A stretch of 27,424 nt of DNA from Pleurotus djamor (Eukaryota > Basidiomycota > Agaricomycetes > Agaricales > Pleurotaceae). The stretch is taken from contig JAPEVF010000617.1 of NCBI GenBank assembly GCA_029747585.1, positions 1 through 27,424 on the forward strand, given 5' to 3'. Under the pieces are notes generated by a model that was not told the origin of the DNA, searched no databases, and was given only the letters and a program-made list of their open reading frames with translations. Shown piece by piece: positions 10,185-20,010 of the stretch (positions are counted from its first letter, which is position 1; every line of letters begins with the position of its first letter). The translations under genes and the position numbers were made by a program.

Positions 10185-10219
10185 CACGTGAGCGCTCCCC
10201 GAGCTTTGACCCTGAGCCA
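10185..10219 (-). promoter_or_regulatory. CACGTG / GGCTCAGGGTC promoter module of gene B
   Basis: On the minus strand the order is GGCTCAGGGTC, about 20 bases, CACGTG (10185-10190), then GGTCAATG copies. Upstream of H the same blocks occur at 25862-25872, 25883-25888 and 25905-25912. CACGTG lies about 276 bp before the B start and about 266 bp before the H start, so both sequence and spacing are conserved. Confidence 0.45.
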
Positions 10220-10273
10220 CTCGTCGTCCCTTTTACATCCAAGTAAAATTTCTGCATTATCTTAATCTCGTCC

Positions 10274-10406
10274 CCAGATGTTATTGGGAGTGGTCGAGTG
10301 CGAGGGCGGTGGGTCGTAGGCGTGTCGGGGAGGACCGAGCGGAGAAAACGTCGGAGTCAAATTTTTGAGTGAAAGTTTTCGTTTTGGACCACTCCATAAC
10401 ATCTGG
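10274..10406. repeat. Imperfect 20 bp inverted repeat (possible hairpin)
   Basis: The arm at 10274-10295 (CCAGATGTTATTGGGAGTGG then TC) is the reverse complement of the arm at 10387-10406 (GACCACTCCATAACATCTGG) except for a 2-base bulge. The loop is 91 bp. It lies about 100 bp before the start of the DUF6589 gene. It could be a small inverted-repeat element or a remnant of an element end. No flanking target-site duplication was evident. Confidence 0.45.
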
Positions 10407-10510
10407 TGTGCCTTGGTAGGGANGGGGGGGTATAACCGTGACGGTCACACTTTTGCGCTGTTTCATCCTGAAATAATATCATGTGATATTCTCCTATTGT
10501 CCCCTCTCTA

Positions 10511-13252
10511 ATGGATGAACGACTCGAAGACCCAGATGAGAACCCCACCGCGTACGACGACGATGCAGAATACGAGCAATATGAACCTTCTGATCACGGG
10601 GATGATGAACCTGATGACTGCTATAGGGACTTGGATGATCTGGAGGGGGAACCCGAGGCCGAGGACATGGAGGGAGAAGAAGCTGAAGAACTTCCCACCG
10701 CCGACAACCATTTTCGTGCACGTACGGCAAAGTTGCGATCAGAATTCGGGGACCAATCGATGCTTCCCATTGTACTCGAGACGCTTCGCTTGTGGGAGGT
10801 GGCAGGCGTTGACTTGCCGATGTTTCTCAACGCGCTAAGCTGGACTGATAAGGAATGCCGGATGAACGCCCGTGTCAGGTATGCTCGAACGTCTTTAATG
10901 CAGAGCGCCGAGCTTCCGGAAATACTTGAACTCTGGCACAATCCTCCTCGGAGTAAAGGGAAGGGAAAGCGGGCTATGGGTGCAAGGAAGACACTCGACG
11001 ACTTTGTGGTGAAGAAGGCAAAGGCGGCTATTGAAGATGACCTCAAACGCTCATCAACACTGTTCCTATCACCTCCAGAGGAGTTCAATGAAGAAATGCT
11101 GGCCAGTATCAACTATCAGGATTTAATCCTTGAGACCAAGAAGCTTGCCCCTATAGCTTGGAGCATCCTCGAGTCGGCCGTCTGCACTGCTAATCAGCGC
11201 GAGCGGAATACTTCGAAAAATCCGGATATGGTAGGTGATAGGAGACTTTGAGGAGACTCTCAGGGATAACATTCACTTTGTAGATTGCGCTCAATCTCAT
11301 CTCTCTCATGCAGTATAGCCGCTCCCAGCGACGCGGCCTGCTACAGAAGCTTCACTCAATTTACTTCAAGGCCTGTGGGATGGCTGCTCGCGCTTTTGAC
11401 TTTGCCCACATCCTTGGTTTCGTCATGAGCCATAAATGGACATCAGATGCGTACTCAAGGATAGCAGAGCTGAAGATGGAAGAGGTGCGGCAGATTGTAC
11501 ACAAACGTGGATGGGTCATCTCCCACGATAATGTCAATTTCCCCCTTCGAGTCTTTTCTCAGCGTATGCACAATAAGGATCACTTCGTGAGTGCGACGGC
11601 GGCCACACTATGGGTATTACCATCCTCAGCCGAAACGCTTACTCCGGAAGAGGTTCACTCACTCCGAGAGCATATGGCCGCGAATTCCAGCGAGGCATTC
11701 TCGAATGAATGGCTATTTCTTGGCGACTCAATTGTCAATGATCGCATCGAACAACGTCATGTCCATCACTTCCTTCGCATCCTGCTCGACTCCCCAGCCT
11801 TTGTTGATTATCCTCATCACGATGACAGTGCCTTTGATCCACCTCCACCTCTCAATCCCTTGCCTCTCAACGAGCCCATTGGCCAATTCATCCTCAAGAC
11901 CCAGGAGATGGAAGAGGCGTCTTATGGGGGGACAATGAAAGTCATTGAAGAATTTCTATCGCAGCTTGGGTTGAACACAGAGGAAGAACAGAAGAAGCTT
12001 TCCACGGACAAGGTGGTTGGCTGGCTTGGCGATCAATTGAGTGTCGACCGGCTTCGAGGTATGCGGCGGTTCCGCGGGGAGGATCATAATGGCCATGACC
12101 GTCTCGACTGGCTATTCCCTTCGTTTGGATGGTTCCATGCCATCATGGCAACAGCAAATTCGGTGCAAAGCCAATACATGGGAACGTCCGACCAAACAGG
12201 CTCCATCCGACAAGCAATTGACGCATTGAAACGGAAGGGGTTACTTGCGCAGTCAACCAAAGGTACATTCTGGCATGACCTCGATGAGTTGCTTTATCAT
12301 GTCAATGAAGCCCATGCACGGGCAATCTGGCTCACGGTGGGAAACGTTGACTCTCTTGACCAGCTCAAACGACTATCTCCAGCTGAACTGAAGACAATGG
12401 CTATCAAGATTGTGGACGAGTTTGCCTCGCGTCGTGCAAGGGAGAAGCAAGATGCCCTTCCCGACAACAAAAAGGATGAGGTATTGGTCCAATGGATCCA
12501 GTGGAACTCCGACATTCTCGATTATATTCAGTTACGCTCAGCTGTTCGCAGAGGTGATGTCGATTGCATCGAAGATCTACTTCCGAACCTATTATTTCGC
12601 TTTGCGGGTGGGGGAAACACCAAGTATACAGGTGAAGTACTCGAGCTACTCCAGGGTCTCCGAAAGGAATGGACGCCTGAAATGCGGTTAGTACAATAAT
12701 TCACTTTGCATCACATTTATTGACATCAAACTATAGGAAGTTCATCAAGGAATGCTGTTGGTTAATCACTCGCACCGGAAAACCAAACAGCTATCTACCA
12801 TATGACCTTGGAAAGGAGCAGAACATATGTGAAATCAAGGTCAGCAACATACCAGTGTCTCGAGTTTCGTCGCTTACAACTTGAAAAAGGTTCATCATCG
12901 TTCCCTCGGTGCCGGCGCACGAATGCCATTCCTCACCAAGATCTCACCTGCAATCCCAACACTACGGCTGGTTAAGGATATCATAACCGCTCAATTCTCA
13001 GCTCTGAAGGGAAGGGGTAAACGACACCAAGTACCCGATAAAGAGGAAGATGTTATGAAGTTGACGAATGCATACATTGCATCGAAGCTATATACCTATT
13101 CACCAGGAAGAAAGATGAAAGCGGGACCAAAGGCCGAAGACTATATAACAAAAGGGTACGAGTCAATTGAAGAGACAAAAAAAGAATGGTTCCAGAGGCG
13201 ACGGCATCCGCGATCAAGGGAGGAAGATTGGGCAGAATCAGGAGAGGAGTAA
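10511..13252 (+). CDS. Gene C: DUF6589 protein (transposase-like candidate)
   Basis: The model is exons 10511-11230, 11284-12686, 12737-12839 and 12890-13252, 862 aa, uninterrupted. The first 70 residues are very acidic. From about residue 230 the pattern matches the DUF6589 family of Agaricomycetes: IALNLISLMQYSRSQRR, SHDNVNFPLR (Asp about 322), GDQLSVDRLRGMRRF (Asp about 490), WLFPSFGWFHAIMATANS, GTFWHDLDELLYHVNEAHAR, EDLLPNLLFRFAGGGNTKY, LELLQGLRKEW, CCWLITRTGKPN and DLGKEQNICEIK, ending with SPAIPTLRLVKD. Family membership is recalled from these motifs. The family's role is not established; spaced acidic residues and high copy number in mushrooms suggest an RNase H-like transposase origin, which is an inference. 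The donor at 12840 (GTCAGC) is weak, but splicing restores the family pattern. The stop codon is 2 bp from the stop of gene D. Confidence 0.8.
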
Positions 13253-13254
13253 GT

Positions 13255-15837
13255 TCATTGGTGTGGGGAGGGTGTAGAGGGATAAAAAGATTGTGGTGAC
13301 AATGCTTCGAAACGGGACATGTATGGTATGGGAGTAGTGTAGGAATCATATATACTTGGTTGGAATGAATATGACTGTGATGGTGTTGTTGTCATTGGCG
13401 AAGAGGAGACGTAAGCACCGTGGGGTGCTGGTGTCGATGAGAAGTTTGACGGTGGTGCATTCTCCGAGCCAGGACGTGGTTGGGATGGACACCCAACTCT
13501 CATCGAGCTTGCCTGTGGTGTTGTTTGGACAAGAATTGTGGGGGTAGAGGTAGGTAGACGTTTGGTGGAAGACTTTGCGCGAGATGGTCGTGTTTTCGGC
13601 TGGGCCGCTTTGAGTTTTCGAGCCTCCTCTCGTTCCGCCTTCTTCGCCTTTGCTACAGCTGCTTTACGCTCCACGGTGGCTTGCTTGCCTGCCTCTCTCT
13701 TCGCTAGTTTCTCTGCTTCGTGGCGTGTCTTCCATTGGCAATCGAATTCGGCAAGGTTGGCAAGCAATTGCGGACCATGAGCATTTGCATGGACAGAGTT
13801 CCAGCCGTCTTTGATGAGATGGTCGATGGTGGTGTTGCGAGCATGGGAAGCAATGGCGGAGAGAACTTTCTCGGGCATAAAAGCTTGTACGCCCCAAGGA
13901 CGCCGTGAATACGCAGCCATCCAGGTGCTGTAACGCCATTCAATGATTAACTTGCGCGCGTTGGAGAGATAATCGCCTCGACGGTTTGGTGGAGGCTTGG
14001 GGACACTCGAGCTGGGTGGTAAGGGCCTCTTCCCATTGGAGTTCAAACCCTCGTCGTCATCCGATTCACTGGTCTGTCTCATGAGAGTGAGTTCATGTTT
14101 AATTGACTAAGAAAGCTCACATACCTCGTCCTCCGATTCATCACCACAGTCAGAAGCCTCAAGGTCGTCGTCGAGGTTGTCGTCGAGGGTGTTGTTGAGG
14201 TTGTCGTTGAGCATGGTGGTCAAGGAGCGGAGAGCCGCACAGTTGTCGCAACACACAGCAGCTGGCGCTAAGCAAGCGCTTAGTCATTTGCTTCCGTTGA
14301 CGTAACAGGGACACACGCACGTTTCCTCTTCACCTCATCGTCAAAGTACGCCGCCGCAACCTCTCGTCGACAACCAGTGGCCTCAATCCAGCTTCTCAAC
14401 CCACTCTCTATATTCTTACGATAATTGCTTTCGCTTTCCTCAATTCGCGGCGCCTTCTTTTTTCCTGGTTTACGCGCCTTGATTTCCTGGAAGATACTTG
14501 GTTGGACAAGCAAAATGGCCCTCGCGTGCAACATAGGATCGCGTCCAGCCCGCCCAGCGCGTTGCATCCAAACTGAAAGCGATGCTGGTACCATGAACTG
14601 CACGACTTGCTCAATGTCAGGTATGTCACATCCCTAGTAAGAAACTTTCTCAGCGCGGCTAAATACATAGCACCCAGTTGACTCACCATTCCCGCCGCTT
14701 CTGTTGCCAGCAGAATGCGAATTCGACCCGACCGAAAACGGCGTAACACCTTCCGCTTCGACCGCCGGCTTCTGCGAGAGTGATACACCTGGATTAGGTG
14801 TCTGTCTTTGTCAGGTAGTCGTTCTCGCAGATGCAAGAGCGCGTCGATCGCGACATTAATCTCATCAAAGAATACCAAGGAGTGAGGGAGGTTTTGGGAT
14901 GGTAGAGTGCCGTCAGTCATTTCCGAAGGTATGAGAAAGTTCAAAGACTCAATATCCTTTTTCCCGCCGCTCATATTCTTGACAGACCACGCTATATTGT
15001 GCCGGTCGGTTCCCAGATGAATGTGGTACGAATTTTCTTCACTAATATGCAGGGTTCTTCTAATTTGTGCGAGAACAGGCTTCGGCATCGTTGCAGACAC
15101 CGCCAGTACTGGCACGCGGACCGGAACCAACGCGCGAAGGGTTCCCAGGTTGGCGTAGACCGGCCGAAACTCATCTCCCCACTGCGAGATGCAATGTGCC
15201 TCGTCCACGACGAAATACGCGATTTTGGACGCGAATTTTGTGGAACTAAGCAGGCTGCGGAAGCCGTCGTGCTCCAAGCACATCTCCGGTGATGTTACAA
15301 TGACCTGGACCTCTCCGGACTCAATGGTCTTCGTGGTGGCATAATCGTGTGAGTCGTGCTGAGTCTGCGCCAACTGTTCCACCCCTCACCTTGTGTAATC
15401 TGACATTATAGGTATCCCCATTTACTGCCAGTGCAGTCAAACCCATACTTCGAAACCGCGCGGCCTGATATACATGTAAGCATGTCCATATGTCTTGAGA
15501 AGCAGCTCACCTGATCTTCTTCTAGCGCGTTCAGTGGAGATATAATCACCACTGTCCTCTTGGGCTGCGCAAACAGGGGCATAATGAATGGCATGGTCTT
15601 CCCTGCGCCAGTTCCCGCTATAACGGTCGCGTCCAAGCCCACCAGTAGGGATTCCGCTACATTCAGCTGCCATGGGTATGGCACTTTCTTCCCTGCCTTC
15701 TCCCAGAGCGCGTTGGTGATCTTTGTTCTGGTACCCTGAGAGTTGTATTGATCCTTCGATACTGCCGCGTTGATAGCTTTTCGTAGTATAGCTTCATGTA
15801 CTTGATCGGACGCGTTCTTTGCAGCCTGCGGAGGCAT
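13255..15837 (-). CDS. Gene D: RecQ-like DEAH-box DNA helicase
   Basis: The model is complement of 15837-15511, 15464-15390, 15328-14687, 14633-14321, 14267-14125 and 14073-13255, 772 aa with five introns of 46-61 bp. It should be an ATP-dependent 3'-5' DNA helicase, as usual for RecQ proteins. Motifs in order: Walker A AGTGAGKT (about 74-81), ISPLNALEEDQ, LAVNGDTY, TSPEMCLEHD, VVDEAHCISQWG (DEAH about 176-179), AVSATMP, ILLATEAAGMGCDIPDIEQ, and the arginine finger QRAGRAGRD (about 372-380). CCDNC (about 458-462) is a probable zinc ligand cluster. The tail contains YSRRPWGVQ (about 555-563), typical of mushroom RecQ-like copies, then a Lys/Ala coiled region and a Ser/Pro-rich end. No HRDC domain is apparent. 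All helicase motifs are intact, so the gene may be active. Confidence 0.85.
14161..14212 (-). repeat. 12-base tandem repeat inside gene D exon 5
   Basis: About four imperfect copies of a 12-base unit (coding strand AAC CTC RAC RAC) encode NDNLNNTLDDNLDDDLE. They lie just after the CCDNC motif. Length polymorphism is likely, but the repeat keeps the frame because the unit is a multiple of three. Confidence 0.6.
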
Positions 15838-16399
15838 TACTGCGCGTATTTTCGACTCGATATGGCAAGCGCGACCCAATTGTTGATGGCATCACATGGC
15901 TTAGAACCGTGAGAATTTATTATTAATACATAATGACATCATAGCGTGACATTATGGTCCCCCTGCTACACGAACAACACCAGACCTTGTACAGCACTCC
16001 TCCCCGAGGATTTCAAACTCCGAGGGATGTGCGAAAACAAGGTCTGGAGCCGAGACTAGCATTATCTTATCAGCTCAAGTTTCCGCTTTCGAGCCGGCAT
16101 TGTACCTTGTAGTTTCCATTGATGGGTCAATTTGGGGTCAACCCATCTGTATTCTCCTCCACTCTCGCGTAGACATGATACCCCTCATGGGCATAGGGAC
16201 AGGACGACTGGGGTTAGTGGCGGTCCAACGTTCGTATAGCTCCCAGGCTTAGACGCCTGGTTGATGGAATACTCCCCCTTGATGCCCACAGCATCTTCTA
16301 CTCGTTGGGAATGTCCATGGGACACCGACTGTGCTTGAAGCTGACCACCAGCACGAGTTTCGTCTTACCTTCGTCTCCCAAACTTCGTTCCCACCTTCC
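15838..16399. promoter_or_regulatory. Divergent promoter region of genes D and E
   Basis: This spacer lies between D (minus) and E (plus). It contains CATAATG/CATTATG half-sites around 15930-15955, a strong hairpin (15980-16047), a dyad GATGGGT-N13-ACCCATC (16121-16147) and a short stem CCAGGC-TTAGAC-GCCTGG (16243-16260). No gene is supported. The right boundary of the putative C/D insertion should lie in this stretch. Confidence 0.4.
15980..16047. repeat. Long imperfect hairpin
   Basis: CCAGACCTTGT (15980-15990) pairs perfectly with ACAAGGTCTGG (16037-16047). The interior continues with partial pairing (GCACTCCTCCCCGAG against CTCCGAGGGATGTGC), giving a 68-base snap-back structure. It could be a structured RNA, a small inverted-repeat element or an insertion remnant. 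Confidence 0.5.
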
Positions 16400-18200
16400 A
16401 TGGACCCTCTCTCAATCGCAGCCACTGTTATCTCCCTTATGGAAACGGGTCTGAAACTCAAGAACTCGGTTGACCAAGTTGGTTTTATCCCAAGCTCTTT
16501 GCCAGTCGCAACTCATGCCCTTTGTAGGTTGCTAAGACCCGAGGTCGCGCGCGGGAGCTCGCAGAGGATGTCCACAGTGACCTTCTGCACATCGCGATGT
16601 TCTACGAAAGGAACCGGAGGTATCTCGCCAGTGAGGCCTTGGGACCACTTCGTGATTCCTTGCATCGGTTAAAGCGGTAAGCACAATGGTCCCTATGTAA
16701 TTGAACCTCATTCAGTCGGGTTGTATTCATAGGGACTTACATCGCCTGCACGAGCGCTGCCGACGATATGAGAGCAAACCAGAGCATAGTGTGCCGAATC
16801 GTTTCAAAGCAGCAATGCTTATGTGGATCAATTCCAATGACATCGAAGCGGACCTTGTCCGGCTGCAGAACAGAATTCAAGCATCACTCAACGCCATGGT
16901 CGTGAGTGTCGTGCTTCTTGATAATGACACCTCTTAATCAGCTATGAACGCATCTAGCTCTTGAGCTGTGCACGCATGGAAGTAGGAATATTGCGAATTC
17001 AAGAAGACGCGTTGTTAAGTCCGCACGGACATCGAACCCGATTGCGACAACTTGACTGCACATTCGCGAAAGGCATCTACGATGGAGATCCAGGATTAGC
17101 GTTTTTGAAGAAGGTCCGTATCTCTCCGATATCTCATCGTTATTCGCCACCTGAATAATTATGACCAGTTTTCCACCGAAATTGACCAAATTGACATTGC
17201 ATACATTCGACTCAAGGCAACAATGGTCGTCGAAGCCCTCTCCAATCCAGGTTTCGCTCGCGCCCCTATCGAAAGGCATTTGTTCGCTGCACGACCCGAG
17301 CCCTACATCCGTCGGAAAAATGGCGAAAATGGATCGGGTTCACACATCGACATTTTGACTTTCCTCATAAGGCTCTCGGCTCGACTATCGCGCGGGACTA
17401 AATTATCTACCGCATTTCGCCTGATCGTTGTAACTTCTGAGAACTTCTGTTTATTGGGATGTCCAGACGTGGCTTGGAGCATGATGAATGCTCTAGAATC
17501 ACTCGTCCGTCGTTTTCTCGTTTCTTCAACTGCAACTTCGCAAAAGGTGCACCTCCTTTGGGCGTTGGAGATTATCCTCATTCACAAGGCCACCTTGATC
17601 AAACTTCCACGGTTGGACAAAGACACCGAAACCTACGCTGTTGCTGAAGATCAGAAGATCGAATGCATATTTAAAGGAATCCAAGTCTGTCGAACTAGAA
17701 TCGAGCATTCTACTCGCCTATATAATCCCCCCGCTACCCTTCTACATCGCCTCGAGCTCGTACGCTACATCCAAGACTTAATCTANATATATTATAAAGC
17801 AGGACGCGTGGAAGATTGCACCAATAGTTGCTTGGAAGCCTTGGAATTACTTTCCATTGCGGATTTATCGCACGAGGATCTTGGTCTTGCGGAAGCATAC
17901 GTCTTACAACTTCGTTCGCACACGTTGTACCGACTTGCATGGGCACAACGGTTTTCGGCGCAATACACACTGGCCTACCACACAGGGTTACAATGTGTTG
18001 CTAGTATCGAAGCTCTATCGCGCATAAAAATTGCACTACCGAAAGACTTCCGTAGCCTTTATTACCACCGCTCGCGCTTGGAGCAGGGCTTTCATTCCCT
18101 GACAAGCATCGTGCGTGAGCCGAGCCAAAGTACATCGCGGATTGAAGAATATCTCGAAGACGATGGATCACAGCTTGTTCAATGGGGGATAGCGATATAA
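16400..18200 (+). CDS. Gene E: STAND-type N-terminal helix plus helical-repeat-like protein
   Basis: The model is exons 16400-16477, 16528-16676, 16733-16901, 16958-17113 and 17169-18200, 527 aa. The start, MDPLSIAATVISLMETGLKL, resembles the helical N-terminal domain found on fungal STAND/NLR-like proteins. No NACHT or NB-ARC P-loop follows. Exons 2-4 are charged helices (TRGRARELAEDV, WINSNDIEADLVRLQNRI, RLRQLDCTFAKGIYDGD). The long last exon is helical with tetratricopeptide-like spacing (YYKAGRVEDCTNSCLEALEL, YRLAWAQRFSAQYTLAYHTG) and ends QLVQWGIAI. Gene F is a diverged paralog with the same first four exon lengths and ends VEWGIAI. The first donor (GTTGGT) was chosen to keep that match. 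One N lies at about 17786. A role in signalling or heterokaryon-type recognition is only a guess from the N-terminal domain. Confidence 0.75.
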
Positions 18201-18413
18201 GGCAAGCCATCTGGCCATGGATCACCAACAATGATACTGAAAGCCACAACTTCCATATTTCACCCATTATGCAGATATTTCTGTAGAATTCCATGTTATA
18301 CTATATACCCATACTCCGTCATGGTCACAACAGGCTTCGTCCCGCTGACGGGCTACCTTTGAGAATACCAGTGAGTAACCAGACCCACAAAAGAGAAAGA
18401 CACAATGACTCAC
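18201..18413. other. Convergent 3' spacer between gene E and glutaredoxin
   Basis: These 213 bp separate two convergent stop codons and must hold both 3' untranslated ends. No gene is seen. A strong donor-like GTAAGT overlaps the glutaredoxin stop; splicing it to a downstream AG near 18350 would regenerate the same terminal residues, so the protein is unaffected. Confidence 0.4.
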
Positions 18414-19198
18414 TTACACGGCCTGAACCAACTTCTTCAGCTCTCCCGAAGCTTGCTTGTCGGCAGCATCAGAGCTCCCTGCAAACGCGGAACGCATCAG
18501 TGAGTGGGTCCCGAGATAAGATAAGATAAAATAGCAGTGTTGACGTCATTGTAAAAATGGACCACTGACGGGTCCGAACGGCGTAGAGGGAATCATCGCG
18601 AAACTCAGACTCACCGCCAACATGGGTCTGATCTAGAGAAAGAGCAAGGGACCGTTAGAGTCTCCTCCAAAACATGATGGTCAACTTCCGACTCACTGAC
18701 GAAGATATTCGGAACGGTCCTCTGCCCCGTCTTGGTGGCCAGGTAATCCTGGATAGCGGCACCATCATCTATCTCATCCAATCTACAATCAAATTTATGA
18801 GCAATTTGGAGAGGGGAGATAGCGCAGACGACGCACTCGTAAATCTTGGTCTCTACATCAGCGTAATTCTCCTTGAAAAGCGCCTTTGCCTTTCTGCAGT
18901 ATGGGCAGTACGACTTGGAGAAGATGACAATCGGGGTCTGGGAGATAGAGTCTTCGACGAGTGATTTAACGGACATGATCTTTACTTGTGCTTGACTAGG
19001 TTTCGAAGAGGAGGGCTCGTCGGCGGTAGTGGAATACGCTTGAGAGTACTGGTACTGGTATTGATTCGACAGCTTCGGCGAAGGCGAAGAAAGCTTGGCT
19101 GATGATGGGAAAGATAAGAGAGACTGATGAAAGAGAACCCTTGCGCTGCCCGCTCTATATAGCTTTCTCTCCAGCCCCAGTCCAAGCCGGGGAAGCAT
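18414..19198 (-). CDS. Dithiol glutaredoxin (CPYC type)
   Basis: The model is complement of 19198-18837, 18782-18697, 18632-18615 and 18478-18414, 176 aa. It should reduce disulfides and glutathione-protein mixed disulfides using glutathione. The active site is SKSYCPYCRKAKALF; the cis-proline motif is RTVPNIF and the glycine pair lies in QTHVGG, both used in glutathione binding. The third coding exon is only 18 bases long and is needed to complete NQTHVGG. The first 74 residues look like a mitochondrial presequence (Arg-rich start, SQAYSTT). A second in-frame Met at 18976 (MSVKSLVED) would give a typical cytosolic length of about 102 residues. TATATAG on the coding strand (about 19156-19162) lies inside the presequence and could drive the shorter form. 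The donor GTGAGT after NIFV was chosen over GTCAGT because it keeps the family motif. Confidence 0.9.
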
Positions 19199-19385
19199 GA
19201 GGTGCGGTTAGAGCGCTTTACTAAGAAATCGCGTCATCGTTCCCGTGGTTTATTTTCGGAAGCACGAGATCTGGGGGCTATCAGGGGCGAGCCTGATGAG
19301 TTAGGGGCAGAGTCTCTAGAATCGTTACACGAACTTCGCTCTGCGGTCGAGAGCGTCAGCCGGAGAGTAGTCCCTTCATGGCTAT

Positions 19386-19685
19386 CTATATGACTCTCTT
19401 AAACGAATCCAAACGATGAAATACAGGTGCGCTGCTGAGTCCAAGACTTGTTCGACCCTCTCGGGCGTGTTGTAGCCTGTCCGATTCCAAAGAACGGTCA
19501 CGTATTGGGTCGATTTCAAAGCACCTATGGTACAGCTGGGTCGCCACTTTGACGACATCCTGTGTACTGATAGTCGTTGAGGATGTCCATTCGGAATACT
19601 CACATTGGTTCGCAATTGAACTTACCAAAAGGAGAGTGTTCTTCAGTAAGAAACAGGCTGTAAGCTGTCGCTCACACCCTGCCAT
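19386..19685 (-). CDS. Small spliced gene, unknown function
   Basis: The proposed model is complement of 19685-19626 and 19559-19386, 77 aa. The intron 19560-19625 has GTAAGT..CAG and is phase 0. The protein starts MAGCERQLTACFLLKNTLLL and continues DVVKVATQLYHRCFEIDPIR, then a polar tail ending RLDSFKRVI. The first part looks like a compact helical pair. The remaining tail is less convincing and might be read through a missed intron. It lies 187 bp upstream of the glutaredoxin start on the same strand and faces the HIT gene. No family was recognised. It could be a false positive. Confidence 0.4.
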   Translation of the reverse strand: MAGCERQLTACFLLKNTLLLVSSIANQCEYSEWTSSTTISTQDVVKVATQLYHRCFEIDPIRDRSLESDRLQHAREGRTSLGLSSAPVFHRLDSFKRVI

Positions 19686-20010
19686 TGATTAATCTCTCAT
19701 CAGTTACAGCATGGAAAGCACGAAGCCCAATAATAGGATCACTGCGAGCTCAAGTGACCAGTCCGAGTCCGGCGCCTAGCCTCAATATAGAACTTCCGCA
19801 CAGCCGAGCCGCTAAGCGCCCGCAGGCTGTGCTAATGAATGGAAGTGGCATTCGTCTCCCAACTGTTCTTACCGCTCAGCACATCAAGCCTTTTGAATGC
19901 CTGGCCTGTAAAAGCCTCATGCAGACTCGCATTCCTTCTTTCCCCCTTCTTATACCGCCAGAGTGTCAATTGCCCTTTGAAACCGTCGCGCGCGACGACG
20001 GAGTCAAAAT
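19686..20010. promoter_or_regulatory. Divergent promoter of the small gene and the HIT gene
   Basis: This spacer of 325 bp lies between a minus-strand and a plus-strand start. An open frame on the + strand covers most of it but has no protein-like features. No clear TATA or dyad was recognised. Confidence 0.35.

Larger units (their letters stand above)
9910..10510. promoter_or_regulatory. Divergent promoter region of genes B and C
   Basis: This region separates B (minus) from C (plus). On the minus strand it contains the B leader intron (9919-9974), GGTCAATG repeats (10162-10176 on the opposite strand), CACGTG (10185-10190) and GGCTCAGGGTC (about 10209-10219 on the opposite strand). The same three blocks occur in the same order upstream of H. 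Toward C lie an imperfect 20 bp inverted repeat (10274-10406), GTGACgGTCAC (10438-10448) and AATATCAtgTGATATT (10475-10490). A 40-codon open segment on the minus strand (9985-10104) is probably leader sequence. Confidence 0.4.

Noticed and set aside
10100..10250. Minus-strand frame MQKFYLDVKGTTSGSG as first exon of a small gene upstream of B
   Set aside because: Joining it to the next segment needs a poor donor (GTCAAT), and the same stretch aligns with the promoter of gene H, so it is more likely regulatory DNA.
13255..14082. Separate Ser/Pro-rich protein gene next to the helicase
   Set aside because: Two normal introns (14074-14124, 14268-14320) join it in frame to the helicase, adding the CCDNC motif and the RPWGVQ tail known in such helicases.
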